Assembly (NCBI RefSeq): GCF_024360925.2
Contig: NZ_CP113517.1
Span: 1,426,001 to 1,490,000, forward strand
DNA: 64,000 bases
Direction: 5' to 3'
Source: Methylomonas rapida
Lineage (GTDB): Bacteria > Pseudomonadota > Gammaproteobacteria > Methylococcales > Methylomonadaceae
Made by a program: the position numbers and the translations under genes. The notes under the pieces were generated by a model that did not search any database, was not told the DNA's origin, and saw only the letters and a list, made by a program, of their open reading frames with translations. Positions 1 through 9,126 of this stretch are shown here, in pieces (the stretch's first letter is position 1; every line of letters starts with the position of its first letter).

Positions 1-1
1 C

Positions 2-214
2 CATATCCAAGAACGCCGACCGTTTGGCCGCATACGGCCAGCAAATTTCGATGAAGCCTGGATTATCACCGAAGCACTGAGAGACGGACTCGCAGAATTA
101 CCTTACTGTACGACCTGTCATACGCCCTATCTGATCATTCATGGCTGTAAATACCAGCAGGTCTGCCAAATATGCGTGTTAAACCAAATCCCTAAGACCA
201 GAACGATCACCTAA
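2..214 (+). CDS. FlhC/SetC/AcaC-like transcriptional activator, C-terminal part (5' end outside window)
   Basis: Open from the window edge, this frame encodes about 70 residues. It contains RPFGRIRPANFDEAW and two cysteine pairs (CTTC, then CQIC 20-some residues on), which matches the C-terminal zinc-binding part of FlhC-family activators. In SXT/R391 ICEs and IncA/C plasmids the FlhC homologues SetC/AcaC act with an FlhD-like partner to switch on the transfer operons. The position just beyond traG and close to the tra genes fits that role. I see only the tail, so the partner gene and the start are not visible. It could be a chromosomal-type FlhC, but the conjugative context favours a transfer activator. 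Confidence 0.7.
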   Translation, partial: HIQERRPFGRIRPANFDEAWIITEALRDGLAELPYCTTCHTPYLIIHGCKYQQVCQICVLNQIPKTRTIT

Positions 215-320
215 GAATTGATCCTAAAAAGAACGTTGTCGGTCGCGTAGGAGTCAATTCATTGCCCAGCTAGCTCATAATCCAGGGATAACTTTATGCT
301 CCCATTTCAGTTCAGAGGAC

Positions 321-326
321 TATAAT
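321..326 (+). promoter_or_regulatory. possible -10 box of the toxin-antitoxin operon
   Basis: A perfect TATAAT lies 33 bases upstream of the antitoxin ATG. No convincing -35 hexamer is present at 16-18 bp spacing, so this is a weak promoter call. The rest of the 215-358 interval shows nothing else I can name. Confidence 0.3.
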
Positions 327-358
327 CCACCCATTCAATCTTCCTATGTAATCAGTCT

Positions 359-703
359 ATGAAAACAGTGAATGTCAGCGGTTTAAAGAACAATCCTAGC
401 GAAGCGCTACGCATGGCTCACGAGGATATGGTTCTGGTCATGAATCGAAATGAACCGGACGCTGTAATGGTCGGCCTCAAATCCGCCAAAATCATTGGAA
501 TGCCGGGTGTGCGTAAAGCCTTGGCGACAGCCTTGTTCAAGGACGGAAATTTATCCCTCGCTCGCTCCGCCAAACTGGCCGATATGCCGTTGGCAAACTT
601 TATTGCGCACGTCTCGCGCCTCGGTATTTCCGTCATCGATCAAACGGCCGATGAAGTCGAGGATGATTTGGACACTCTGGACCAGTGGCTCAACCAAGCC
701 TGA
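359..703 (+). CDS. UPF0175-family antitoxin
   Basis: The protein has 114 residues. The N-terminal third (MKTVNVSGLKNNPSEALRMA) resembles the Phd-type antitoxin fold used for DNA binding. The C-terminal half (KDGNLSLARSAKLADMPLANF) matches the UPF0175 helix-turn-helix pattern. The DUF3368 PIN toxin gene starts 6 bases after its stop, the usual antitoxin-first order. By family knowledge it should bind and neutralise the toxin and repress its own operon. Sitting beside tra genes, it probably serves plasmid maintenance (inference). Confidence 0.75.
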   Translation: MKTVNVSGLKNNPSEALRMAHEDMVLVMNRNEPDAVMVGLKSAKIIGMPGVRKALATALFKDGNLSLARSAKLADMPLANFIAHVSRLGISVIDQTADEVEDDLDTLDQWLNQA

Positions 704-709
704 TCGCGG

Positions 710-1198
710 ATGACCAAAAACGTCATTGTCGATGCCAGTCCATTGATCGGACTGGCGTTGGTGGAGGGTTTAATCTGGCTGCCCCAGTTATTTGGCGAGG
801 TTTTCGTACCTGAATCGGTGAAACAGGAAGTGTTACCCGGCAAATCGGCGCCGGGTGAACAAGCGCTGTTCCATGCATTCGATTCAGGTTGGTTAACGGT
901 ATGGCATGAATCCATCACACCACGTTTGGATATCGACCTGGACGCTGGTGAAACGGATTGCATCAACATCGCGCTATCGTCACCCGAAAACTATTTGCTG
1001 ATGATGGACGAACGTGCCGGCCGGGCTGTGGCCAAAGAATATCAACTGCAGGTCGTCGGTACGGCCGCCGTCATTGGCCTAGCCAAGAAACAAGGTTTGA
1101 TTGCGTCTGCTCGAGCGGCTTTTGAAGTCTTCCACCGATCGGATTTTCGGATTTCGGCTACGGTAATCAACAAAATCCTGGCGAGTGTCGGCGAGTGA
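710..1198 (+). CDS. DUF3368 PIN-domain toxin
   Basis: The protein has 162 residues. It opens with VIVDASPLIGLALV, the first PIN acidic motif, and carries the central LDAGETDCINIAL motif and a later LLMMDERAGRAVA segment, giving the spaced acidic residues of a Mg-dependent PIN ribonuclease. The length is typical of DUF3368 proteins. It follows its antitoxin directly and is almost certainly co-transcribed with it. Predicted role: RNA-cleaving toxin of a type II addiction module. The RNA target cannot be told from sequence. Confidence 0.75.
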   Translation: MTKNVIVDASPLIGLALVEGLIWLPQLFGEVFVPESVKQEVLPGKSAPGEQALFHAFDSGWLTVWHESITPRLDIDLDAGETDCINIALSSPENYLLMMDERAGRAVAKEYQLQVVGTAAVIGLAKKQGLIASARAAFEVFHRSDFRISATVINKILASVGE

Positions 1199-1212
1199 TC
1201 CAGTCGTTATGC

Positions 1213-1245
1213 AAGCCATTTTTCTTTGCCCTAAAAAATGGCTTT
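1213..1245 (+). terminator. stem-loop after the toxin gene
   Basis: An 11-bp inverted repeat (AAGCCATTTTT / AAAAATGGCTT) begins 14 bases after the toxin stop. The stem is AT-rich and its U tract is short and interrupted, so it is a plausible but weak intrinsic terminator. Confidence 0.4.
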
Positions 1246-1318
1246 GAGTTAAAAACCGACTTGGAACGTTAGTTCATTCGCGATAGGATTGCCCAACCGC
1301 TTAAGCATGGAGAATACA

Positions 1319-1936
1319 ATGTCTTCACAGTCATCACTGTCAGATCGGTTCAAACGGCCCAGCCAATCGATTCAAACTCGATCAAATCACGCAATGTTTA
1401 ATGGCCATCATGCAACTATCGATTGTCCCGAATGCCATCGAATCATGGTACCGCGCGTCATTACCTATTACGGGCAACCAACAAAATCGATTTGTCCTTT
1501 TTGCGGAAACACTTTTGCATCGTTCCCATCGGGTTTTAAACGATTTATCCATTCCAGATACTCAGATATTCCTTCCTTCTCAGTTCTTAAAAAACTGGCA
1601 ACGATAACGATATGTCTCGTAGCGCTATGGTTCGTTGCTGACTGGGGAAACCTCTCAGATAACGTCAGTTTGTTTGCCGGATTCGGAACAGCGTTTTTTC
1701 TTGCGATGACATTGGCTGAATTGGTATTTCAGGGAGTTGAGCGTCTGGCAGCCAAGTTTTTTCATCAAAGTAACTATTATTGGGCGACAATGGTACTAGT
1801 TTCGATGTTTATTGCCCATGAGTATCCGTCGGTAGCTGGCTATGTTGCTCTATTTTTCTTTATGATTATTGCTCGTGGTTTTGTTGCTGCCTTTATCCTA
1901 ACCCCGAAAAAACCAATGAAATCCACGTTTCAATAA
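1319..1936 (+). CDS. zinc-ribbon membrane protein of unknown function
   Basis: I chose ATG 1319 because GGAG lies 6 bases upstream; in-frame starts at 1289 (TTG) and 1307 lack this. The N-terminal region carries CPECH and CPFCG knuckles about 30 residues apart, a likely zinc ribbon. The C-terminal half has about four hydrophobic segments. Its stop overlaps the traG stop in a convergent arrangement, so the two genes share their last bases. I do not recognise the family. Its place next to traG suggests an accessory gene of the transfer region. Confidence 0.65.
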   Translation: MSSQSSLSDRFKRPSQSIQTRSNHAMFNGHHATIDCPECHRIMVPRVITYYGQPTKSICPFCGNTFASFPSGFKRFIHSRYSDIPSFSVLKKLATITICLVALWFVADWGNLSDNVSLFAGFGTAFFLAMTLAELVFQGVERLAAKFFHQSNYYWATMVLVSMFIAHEYPSVAGYVALFFFMIIARGFVAAFILTPKKPMKSTFQ

Positions 1937-4900
1937 TTGATCAGCCCGCGGGCTCGATTATATTGTCCTATCTGGTCAATCAGATCCCGTCTGTTTTGCC
2001 CTGCAGCACTTCTTAATAATTTCGCGATATTGTTGCCATCCTTTTCGCCTTCTTCATTTATCATCCGCTGCCTCGCATCCCCCAAGCCACCTATGCTCTC
2101 ACTACTCACAGCGATCCCATCAAAGGCTTCAAACATAGCAGCACGATAATAAGCTTGTTGACTCGATGTCAGTTTATCAGCAACTTCACTGACTCTTTGA
2201 TCAGCCCAGGCTTGCGTCGCTTCAGCAAATCCAGGATAGGACTGGGATGCCGCGTGTTTAAAGGCGTCCCATTTTTCAGCGCCTTTTGACAGCGCTTCAT
2301 CGTAACTATTATTGAATTGCTTCAAGTACTCGTGCCCTGCAGCACCCATAGCCTCAAGGTTTTTAGCAGTACTGTAGACCCCGCCGCCTATGTAATTGTA
2401 AGACAACTCTGCAGCCGAAGGCGTGTCAGTGGCCGCTGCCGTAATGGATTGCCTAAAGTGCTCAGCCTTGACATTCGCCAATTGACCAAAGCCTTCGCTT
2501 GAATTTTGTTCACGCTCTGCCAGATTTCGATCATGTTGTGCTTCAACACGGGCTTCGCCGCTGGCAACTTTCCCCGTCGCTGAATGAATCTGGGCCTGGG
2601 CACGTTGACCCAGAGATTCAGTTTCTGCACTTGGGTCTTTCAGCTGTGCGTGTTCGACGGTCGTCTGAACCTTGCCAGTTTCCGGTGCATTGGCTTTCAG
2701 GGATTCGTTTCGGTTGGCATTCCAGGTTTGGTCCGCTTGCGGTGCATTGAACGCATCACCGAGCAGTTGGTAACCCGAGATCTGCGCCTGGTGAGCTTGT
2801 TGATTATCCAGCGTGCGGTAACTGGGAGACGAAAACCCGGTCAATAATGACATACCGGCAGCGGCATAGGCTTGATCGGCATCGCTGATCCAACCCGACG
2901 CTTTCCATTGCGAAGCCAACCGTTGAGTATCGCCTCGCAAGCCGTATTGATCCAGCGTGCGATCCAGACGCTCCATCAAGCCGGGATCATGAGCGATTTT
3001 ATATCCCGTTTCCGCCGCGCCGAAACTGGCTTGTGTTCCGAAGCGTTGTTGGGCCGATAGGGTTTGTTGATAGAACTCGTTGGCGGATACCGCTTCGGTT
3101 GCGCTGTGTTGCAACGAGGACAACGATTGATTTTGTAACCCCATGGACGCGACGTTTCGGGTACCGGTTTGTGCATCCATCGCCAGGCTTTTGGCTAAGC
3201 CGGCTTGATAGCCTTGGCTGTCGTTGACCGTTTGGCTGATGTCGGCGGCAATGGCATCGGATTTGTCTAGACTGACTTTGAAGTCGTTCTGCAAGCGGCC
3301 GGAGATCGCGCCGCTCAATTGGTCGCTACCCAGCTTGGCCCCGGCATTGGCACTGCCGGCCACCAACGCCGAGAACTGATCGGCGGATATGCCGGTATCG
3401 GCATGTTTCTTGGCAAAGGCTTCACCGAACTGGCGATTGTAGGCATCGGTATAACTGGAACTGCTGGCGATTTGATTGCCCAGCGACCGGCTGTCAAAGG
3501 CATCGTTGGTGATGCTGGCTGACTTCGAGGCCGTGGACGACACGCTGTGCATAAAGCTGCTGGTGGCTTGCTCAGATGCGGAATAGGCCGACGAAACGGC
3601 GACGCTCATATCCTTGCCGGCGGTAAATGTGGGTAGCACCTTATCGACTCCGGTTTGGGTAACTGCTGAAAGTGGACTGTATTGATGTTGCGCCTGAGCA
3701 TTCAAGACCGGTGCCGGGCTGATCACATCGGGCGTGGCGATTTTCTCGTTCACGTAATCGCCGCCGTCCATCCGTCCCAGGAAATGCGTGGCCGTCACCG
3801 CACCGCGATAAATCAGCATCAAGGTAATGGCCGGCGTCGATGCCGCCAGCATGCCGCCAATCGACAACCATTGCTGTAACTCCATGTCCAACTGGTAAAT
3901 CCCCATCATCGACGGCAGGTTGTAGGTGGCCGTGGTCAGTGCCGCCATTTTGCCGATGGCCGACATCTGGATGAACAGATTGATCACCGCCAGAATCGGC
4001 ATCCACAATTGGATCCACAGCAGCATAGAGAAGTAGCCGATATTCATCCGGATGCCGACATTGCCCAGCATCACCACGAAGGCCATAATGGGAGCGATGG
4101 CATAACTCAAACCTTCGATAAACGCCATCATCGGACGAACGATCTTGGCAAACAGGGTTTGTTCTGCTGCCCATTGAGTATTACGTTGTTGAATGGCTTG
4201 TTCCACCATCGCCGCCTTATTCCAATGCAAACCGTCTTCATGCCGGCCGATCACGCCTTTCTCGAACATCGGCATGATGGCTGACATCAGCATGTAATCG
4301 GCGGCATCGACCACACCCGGACCTGCCAGCGCATCGAAGGCATCCTGGACTTTCGGCACCGTATCGCCTACCGCCGGTACGCCCAGGCTCGGTTGCAACA
4401 ACCCTTCCAGCGCCGTCGCGAATTTACCGTTGGCTACCACACTCAAATCCGCCCAGGCATCGGTACAGGTTTTGGTTTGCGGTTGGCCGCCGACATAGAT
4501 TTGCGTCATGTAGATGTCGGAATCAAACCTGATCGCATTCAACGGATCGGAATCGCGCAAAATGGCATCTACTGATTTCTGATTCAGATCGACACCGGTC
4601 AAGGTACATTCGCGCACGTAATTGGCAAACGAGGTTTCCATGTCGCTGCCGGCATTCGGCACGTTGGCCGCGCCCAAGTTGATCCTCGATAACAGATTCT
4701 TCCTCACTGCCGTCAAGGTCTGCAAGCTGTCGGCAAAGCCATTGCCGGTCATCGACGGTGTGCCAAAGCCTTGTTCGAACAGCCGTGTAGTCCGATAACC
4801 CATATTCGACATCACGCTGCCGACTACTGCCGGACCCAACGGTACGTTGTCGACCACCACCACGCTGCCAGTATAAGCATCCTCGATCGACACCCGCACC

Positions 4901-5127
4901 GATGGCGCATACAGCATCAGCCACAACACATAAGCCAGCAATAAATCCTGATAACGAATGCCACGACCATCCCATTGCAACAAAGCTCTGAGCATGACGA
5001 TGATGACACCGATCAAGCCACCAACAGCTGCGGCGGTGCGGTAGTCACCCGTCCCGGAAATCATCGCAATGGCATTGAGGACGGCTTGCAAATAGGCGGA
5101 ATCGCCCACGGAGAAGATTTCAAACAT
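1930..5127 (-). CDS. traG: TraG-like conjugal transfer mating-pair stabilisation protein
   Basis: The start is taken at the ATG giving MFEIFSVGDSAYLQAVLNAI, 62 bases after the traH stop; the longer upstream frame reads back into the spacer. The protein is about 1,065 residues, in the range of SXT/F-type TraG. The N-terminal part has hydrophobic segments (about residues 30-85) and further ones near residues 330-480 (AIAPIMAFVVMLGNVGI, LLWIQLWMPILAVINLFI). The long soluble C-terminal part is rich in Ser, Ala and Gln and is probably periplasmic. F-type TraG acts in pilus assembly and mating-pair stabilisation and in entry exclusion. It is the last gene of traF-traH-traG, the order found in SXT. 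Confidence 0.85.
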   Translation of the reverse strand: MFEIFSVGDSAYLQAVLNAIAMISGTGDYRTAAAVGGLIGVIIVMLRALLQWDGRGIRYQDLLLAYVLWLMLYAPSVRVSIEDAYTGSVVVVDNVPLGPAVVGSVMSNMGYRTTRLFEQGFGTPSMTGNGFADSLQTLTAVRKNLLSRINLGAANVPNAGSDMETSFANYVRECTLTGVDLNQKSVDAILRDSDPLNAIRFDSDIYMTQIYVGGQPQTKTCTDAWADLSVVANGKFATALEGLLQPSLGVPAVGDTVPKVQDAFDALAGPGVVDAADYMLMSAIMPMFEKGVIGRHEDGLHWNKAAMVEQAIQQRNTQWAAEQTLFAKIVRPMMAFIEGLSYAIAPIMAFVVMLGNVGIRMNIGYFSMLLWIQLWMPILAVINLFIQMSAIGKMAALTTATYNLPSMMGIYQLDMELQQWLSIGGMLAASTPAITLMLIYRGAVTATHFLGRMDGGDYVNEKIATPDVISPAPVLNAQAQHQYSPLSAVTQTGVDKVLPTFTAGKDMSVAVSSAYSASEQATSSFMHSVSSTASKSASITNDAFDSRSLGNQIASSSSYTDAYNRQFGEAFAKKHADTGISADQFSALVAGSANAGAKLGSDQLSGAISGRLQNDFKVSLDKSDAIAADISQTVNDSQGYQAGLAKSLAMDAQTGTRNVASMGLQNQSLSSLQHSATEAVSANEFYQQTLSAQQRFGTQASFGAAETGYKIAHDPGLMERLDRTLDQYGLRGDTQRLASQWKASGWISDADQAYAAAGMSLLTGFSSPSYRTLDNQQAHQAQISGYQLLGDAFNAPQADQTWNANRNESLKANAPETGKVQTTVEHAQLKDPSAETESLGQRAQAQIHSATGKVASGEARVEAQHDRNLAEREQNSSEGFGQLANVKAEHFRQSITAAATDTPSAAELSYNYIGGGVYSTAKNLEAMGAAGHEYLKQFNNSYDEALSKGAEKWDAFKHAASQSYPGFAEATQAWADQRVSEVADKLTSSQQAYYRAAMFEAFDGIAVSSESIGGLGDARQRMINEEGEKDGNNIAKLLRSAAGQNRRDLIDQIGQYNRARGLINY

Positions 5128-5189
5128 GGGCAACCTGCCTTTTAAACAACGAGGGAGAAAACCATAGTGGGTGACGGGAGAATAGGCGT

Positions 5190-6647
5190 TTAAGGACTTG
5201 GCCAAGCCGCCCCGGTAGCTGGCAACTGCGCCACGGTGCCGTATTGTTTGGGCTTCACGGCGGTCATCAATTGCTGGTAAAACGCCATCAGGGTTTGAGG
5301 ATTACCATAACGACCGGCGATGGTGACGTATTCGTCCTGGATTTGCTCCCTTGCATCCTTCAAGGCGTCCATCAGCAACTTGGCGTAGGCATGATCGTTC
5401 ATGTGCGCTGCGGTATGCACGGCATTCAGCAAATCGTTGACGATCAGTTGTGCCAATTCCAAGGCAATCACCGGCGCCGCTTCTTCGGCCCACAGCTTGG
5501 CAATGCCGGCGTCTTCCCGCGCCAGGTTATGAATCATTGCTCCGATGGCATCCGGCACGGTTTGCATGAAGGCTTTTTCACTGTCAGTGATTTGGCCGCT
5601 GTTGGTCGAGAATTTGTAGATCAAGCCGTTGCCGGTATTCGCCGAACCCAACAGGATGTCCATCACCCGTTGCTTCAAGCCGACCAGATTGACGTTCTGG
5701 ACAATGGGTTTGAGACACTGATCGGCATCGTGACCATCACTGCAGGTGTACATCTTGACAGTTTGATAGCTGTTGCCAGCATCGTTGCCGTACATCAGAT
5801 CCTTGATCCGCAACACTGGCGGCGGCGCGCTGATGGCATTGTTCTCGCCTTTGCCGTCGGGCGCGGCTTGCGGGGCATCGACGATCACCGTGCCGGAAAT
5901 ACTCATCGCCGCTTCCAGCAAACTGTTGCCGCCAAAGCGAAACCAGCCGCCGGCGTTTTGATTGACCAAGGCCCGCCAGACCAGATTGCCTTGGATGATC
6001 TTGGTCATGTCGGCGGGATCGTTTTGTTTGATTTGCTGTACCGGATCGCCTAAGGTACTGGTATTGGTCCAGCTGGAAAACACATCGGAAATGCCTTGGG
6101 TAAACGAGGCATTGGACAGATTGGTTTTGCTTTGCAGATCGAAGGCTTTGACCGTGTCGTTGACCAAGCCTTGCGCCAATCGGCAGGAGTTGCTGAACAT
6201 CTGGTTCATCTCCTGGATTTTCTTTTGCAGATCGGTCATCACTGACGCACACCAGGGACACATGGCGCCAACGGCGAGTTGGAATGCATAACCCGCCGCA
6301 TTGCCGGCCACGTTGCGCATCAATTGCACGAACTGGTTGAAGTTGATGAAACTGAAGCTGCCGGCGAACAAATCGATCCCACCGCAGCCGGCGCTGAATG
6401 AAGGCGGCACGAACGAGACTAGATTGGTGTTGGTGATACCATTGCGCGCCACCAGGCTGCCGCCGGTAATCACGCCGCGGCGTTGGCCCAAATGCGCTGT
6501 TGGGGTCGTGAAATTGGTCATGGTGCCGAACATGCTGTCCATTTCCTGTTGCAGGTCGGCATAGGCTGGAACGACACTCTCAACCAACAGAATCAAAACT
6601 AATACCTGGCGATATTGGTAGCGAAATCGAAATGAAAACGAAATCAT
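5190..6647 (-). CDS. traH: TraH-like conjugal transfer protein
   Basis: The protein has 485 residues with an N-terminal signal sequence (VLVLILLVESVVPAYA, cleavage around residue 30). The mature part has the TraH hallmarks: an early DSMFGTMTNFT segment, the SAGCGGIDLFAGSFSFIN motif near residue 90 and a MCPWCASVM cysteine pair near residue 135. TraH is a periplasmic/outer-membrane part of F-type and SXT-type type IV secretion, needed for pilus extension. Its start overlaps the traF stop by 4 bases, so translation of the two is probably coupled. The gene appears intact, unlike its upstream neighbour. Confidence 0.88.
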   Translation of the reverse strand: MISFSFRFRYQYRQVLVLILLVESVVPAYADLQQEMDSMFGTMTNFTTPTAHLGQRRGVITGGSLVARNGITNTNLVSFVPPSFSAGCGGIDLFAGSFSFINFNQFVQLMRNVAGNAAGYAFQLAVGAMCPWCASVMTDLQKKIQEMNQMFSNSCRLAQGLVNDTVKAFDLQSKTNLSNASFTQGISDVFSSWTNTSTLGDPVQQIKQNDPADMTKIIQGNLVWRALVNQNAGGWFRFGGNSLLEAAMSISGTVIVDAPQAAPDGKGENNAISAPPPVLRIKDLMYGNDAGNSYQTVKMYTCSDGHDADQCLKPIVQNVNLVGLKQRVMDILLGSANTGNGLIYKFSTNSGQITDSEKAFMQTVPDAIGAMIHNLAREDAGIAKLWAEEAAPVIALELAQLIVNDLLNAVHTAAHMNDHAYAKLLMDALKDAREQIQDEYVTIAGRYGNPQTLMAFYQQLMTAVKPKQYGTVAQLPATGAAWPSP

Positions 6648-7015
6648 GGTGTACTCCCCATTTGCGCACTGCGTTGCAGTGCCTGGATCAGTGACAGTGG
6701 ATCTTGAGTAACCGCAGGACTGATGCTACCGGCGGCCGGCAACACCATCGGCGTATTACGAATGCCCTGAGTGGTTTGATATTGCGTGGCATCGATCCAT
6801 CCCACTTCCTTGGCGGCCAGCAGAATCCGTCCGGTAACTTCCTCTAACGACAAGGCGCCTTGCGCCAACGGTACGATTTGCTTGGGCGGTTTCATCAGAA
6901 ACAGTGCCGGTGTCTGTTCAACCCCCAACATTGCAGCCTGACCGTTATCACGTTTGAACTGACTGAAAAAGCCGTTCGGCATCGGTAAACCATCCAGCGA
7001 CACGGGATAAATCTT

Positions 7016-8410
7016 GGCTCTTCCGTATTTCGCGGAGTAGCCCCGACATATAGGGTTATGCATAACCGAACAACCGTCTCCCTTCGATATCAAGCCAGAT
7101 ATGCTGAAACAGGCGGACGGTATTGTAAATGCCAAAGCAGCGTCGTTTGATGCTTTTGATTTTGTTGTTAAGCCCTTCAACAAAGCCACTGGTTTCCCGG
7201 CGAATGAAATAGTTGGTGATTTCATTTCGCCAGTTTTGATAGGTTTTGACAAACGCATCAAAGCCCTTCAACTTCAAGACTTTGATATGCTCCATCCAGC
7301 GATCCAAGGCTTTTTCGGCCTCAGCCTTATTGAGTCGGCGCTCAAAAATACCCGTCAAAAGCTCCCGTTGGATATAGACTTCTCGCAAAATGGGGGCTTG
7401 CTGGAATAGAAAAAGCAAAACGGTTTGCTGATCGGCAGAGAGTTCCATCCAGCGCTTCCGAAAAGCCCACATCGCGCCTTTCAGCTTGGCATAATCCTCG
7501 GCAGACAGGGTATTCTTGAGTTTTTTCATTTCCGCCTTGCGGACCTGGTCGGCGCCGTCTCGATAATGCTTGGCGACATGGAAGCGATCAACCACCACCT
7601 CGACGCCGGGCAATGTCTCATAGACGGCGTTGCGATACCCTTCATACATGTCCACGCAGACGCGTTGTAACGCGTGTTGCTGTGCCTCGGGAATATTCTG
7701 CAAAAAGGCTTTAACCGTTTCTTTTTTGCGGTCGGGCAGCACCGCCAGAATCCGCTTATGGTCCTCGGTATCGATAGCCGACACGATGACCACAAAATCT
7801 TGATGCCCTTTTTTCAAAGCGATTTCATCCAGTCCCAGCAAGCGAATGCCTTGGATGGCAGACCAATCAACTTGTTGGGCCACGTGCCGATTGATAATCC
7901 CTTCCGCCGCTTCGGCGCTGATGCCGTGCTTCACGTCCATGTCGGTCACGCTGCTGTTGATCAATTCACGCAATATCCACTGCTCATACGCTTTGGTATG
8001 GGGGCTTTTCCAGTTATACCAGCCACATTGTTGCGTGGTCGTCGGACCTTTGGGGCAGTCAGGGCATCGATAGCGCTTGGGGGTTAGCTTGATCCAAACC
8101 GGCCGATCGAAAATCGACAAATGACGCAAGGTGATTTCTCTGCCATAGCCATAAAACTTATCGATCCTCTGGCCGCATTGATGGCAGGTTGCACTGGTTA
8201 ACGTACTACTGACCGTGATGATGAACTCGCCTTTGGCGGTGGTTTCAACTTTTTCGATACAAACATCAGGTATATCCAGCGGTATTTGAAGTAGCGACTG
8301 TGTCATCACGATACTCCAGCGTTAAATTGTCGACCTTAGCAAAACTCACTGTGGCAGGCAAAGACTATAGCACTACATGTAGTGGTTTCTCCGCAAAATA
8401 CGGAAGAGCC
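7016..8410 (-). mobile_element. ISL3-family insertion sequence inside traF
   Basis: The element is 1,395 bp long. Its termini are inverted repeats GGCTCTTCCGTATTTCGCGG (left) and GGCTCTTCCGTATTTTGCGG (right, read from the other strand). It is flanked by a perfect 8-bp duplication TAAATCTT at 7008-7015 and 8411-8418, the size usual for ISL3. It carries one transposase gene. A palindrome CACTACATGTAGTG lies near the right end. Everything looks intact, so insertion was probably recent. Confidence 0.93.
7056..8309 (-). CDS. ISL3-family transposase
   Basis: The protein has 417 residues. An N-terminal zinc-ribbon region has CHQCG and CPDCP pairs. The DDE catalytic core shows LGLDEIALKKGHQDF for the first Asp, VCVDMYEGYRNAV for the second, and ETSGFVEGLNNKIKSIKR holding the conserved Glu near the C-terminus. 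Length and motifs match full-length DDE_Tnp_ISL3 enzymes, so the copy is presumably active. Confidence 0.93.
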   Translation of the reverse strand: MMTQSLLQIPLDIPDVCIEKVETTAKGEFIITVSSTLTSATCHQCGQRIDKFYGYGREITLRHLSIFDRPVWIKLTPKRYRCPDCPKGPTTTQQCGWYNWKSPHTKAYEQWILRELINSSVTDMDVKHGISAEAAEGIINRHVAQQVDWSAIQGIRLLGLDEIALKKGHQDFVVIVSAIDTEDHKRILAVLPDRKKETVKAFLQNIPEAQQHALQRVCVDMYEGYRNAVYETLPGVEVVVDRFHVAKHYRDGADQVRKAEMKKLKNTLSAEDYAKLKGAMWAFRKRWMELSADQQTVLLFLFQQAPILREVYIQRELLTGIFERRLNKAEAEKALDRWMEHIKVLKLKGFDAFVKTYQNWRNEITNYFIRRETSGFVEGLNNKIKSIKRRCFGIYNTVRLFQHIWLDIEGRRLFGYA

Positions 8411-9091
8411 TAAATCTTGAATCCATAAGCGTTTTCCAGCATCGCTAAAATCGGCGCCTGCACATGGCAATAAGGGCAATCGGACCGGAAGAAAAACAAA
8501 ATACCTGCTTGGGATGCAATCGCTTTCAGGGCGCGTTCGGCCACCACGTTGGCCTGATGATTGGCTTCATTGGCCGCATAAGTCGCTACCGGACGGCGCA
8601 CGGTTTCATCCAATTGTGGATCGGACATCACCACGTAACGAGCGGCGTTGGTAAAGCGTTCGGCTTTGTCCATCATCACCCGCTGCAGGTAATAAAACGC
8701 TGCCACATTCTCGGGACTGGGATCGTCGATGGCCTGGTTCAGGTAATGCTCCAGGTTTTGCTTCAACCAGGCGGAGGACAGCGGTTGATGTTCTGCAGAG
8801 GGCTTGGCTTGTGTTTTGGGTTCGATTTCAGCCTCAACATCACTGGACGGTTTGATGTCAGACTTGGGTTTGTCTTGATCGGCTTGAATTTCGGTTTGGG
8901 AATTTTTAACCGGCTCCGGCAACACCTCATACCAAAACCAGCCTCGCTGTTTGTCGGCGAAATAGGAAACCTCGGGCGCGTCGTCCTTACCCATCGCCAG
9001 AGAGGCTCTGAGACACAAACTCATGATGATCGGTAAAGAAATGGCGTTTCGATTCATCGCGCCATTGTCCGTCAGATCTTCCCAGCGACTT

Positions 9092-9126
9092 TTGCAGCTG
9101 ACGACGAAAACGCCATCAGCTGCAAG
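9092..9126 (-). promoter_or_regulatory. dyad element in the traF leader, shared with traI
   Basis: Read on the traF strand this is TTGCAGCTGA, a short spacer with TTCGTCG, then TCAGCTGCAA. It ends about 34 bases before the traF ATG. The same element, in gene orientation and at nearly the same distance (35 bases), precedes traI at 25480-25515. A degenerate third copy (TTGCAGTTGACGCCGAATT on the minus strand) lies just upstream at about 9168-9196. It could be an operator or a leader-RNA hairpin common to both transfer operons. Confidence 0.65.

Larger units (their letters stand above)
6644..9057 (-). pseudogene. traF: traF, split by an ISL3-family element
   Basis: The 5' part (9057 down to 8411) encodes a signal peptide, a charged linker rich in Glu/Lys/Gln and the start of a thioredoxin-like domain with FFFRSDCPYCHVQAP, then stops at the IS boundary. 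The 3' part (7007 down to 6644) continues with YPVSLDGLPMPNGFFSQF and the rest of the thioredoxin fold. Removing the IS (7016-8410) and one copy of the 8-bp duplication joins AYGFKI to YPVSLDG in frame and gives 336 residues. That length and layout match the periplasmic TraF of F/SXT-type transfer systems. ATG 9057 was chosen because it begins a good signal peptide. As it stands the product lacks half its thioredoxin domain and is probably inactive. Confidence 0.85.

Noticed and set aside
5244-6053. 269-codon frame on the plus strand
   Set aside because: Antisense shadow of traH; low-complexity His/Gln/Gly content typical of reverse frames.
7056-8309. ISL3 transposase frame merged with the traF 3' part (6644-7261)
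   Set aside because: The overlap at 7056-7261 is IS sequence read in another frame; the traF part ends at the duplication at 7008-7015.
8464-9036. 190-codon frame on the plus strand opposite traF
   Set aside because: Antisense to the traF 5' part, which has a signal peptide and thioredoxin motif.
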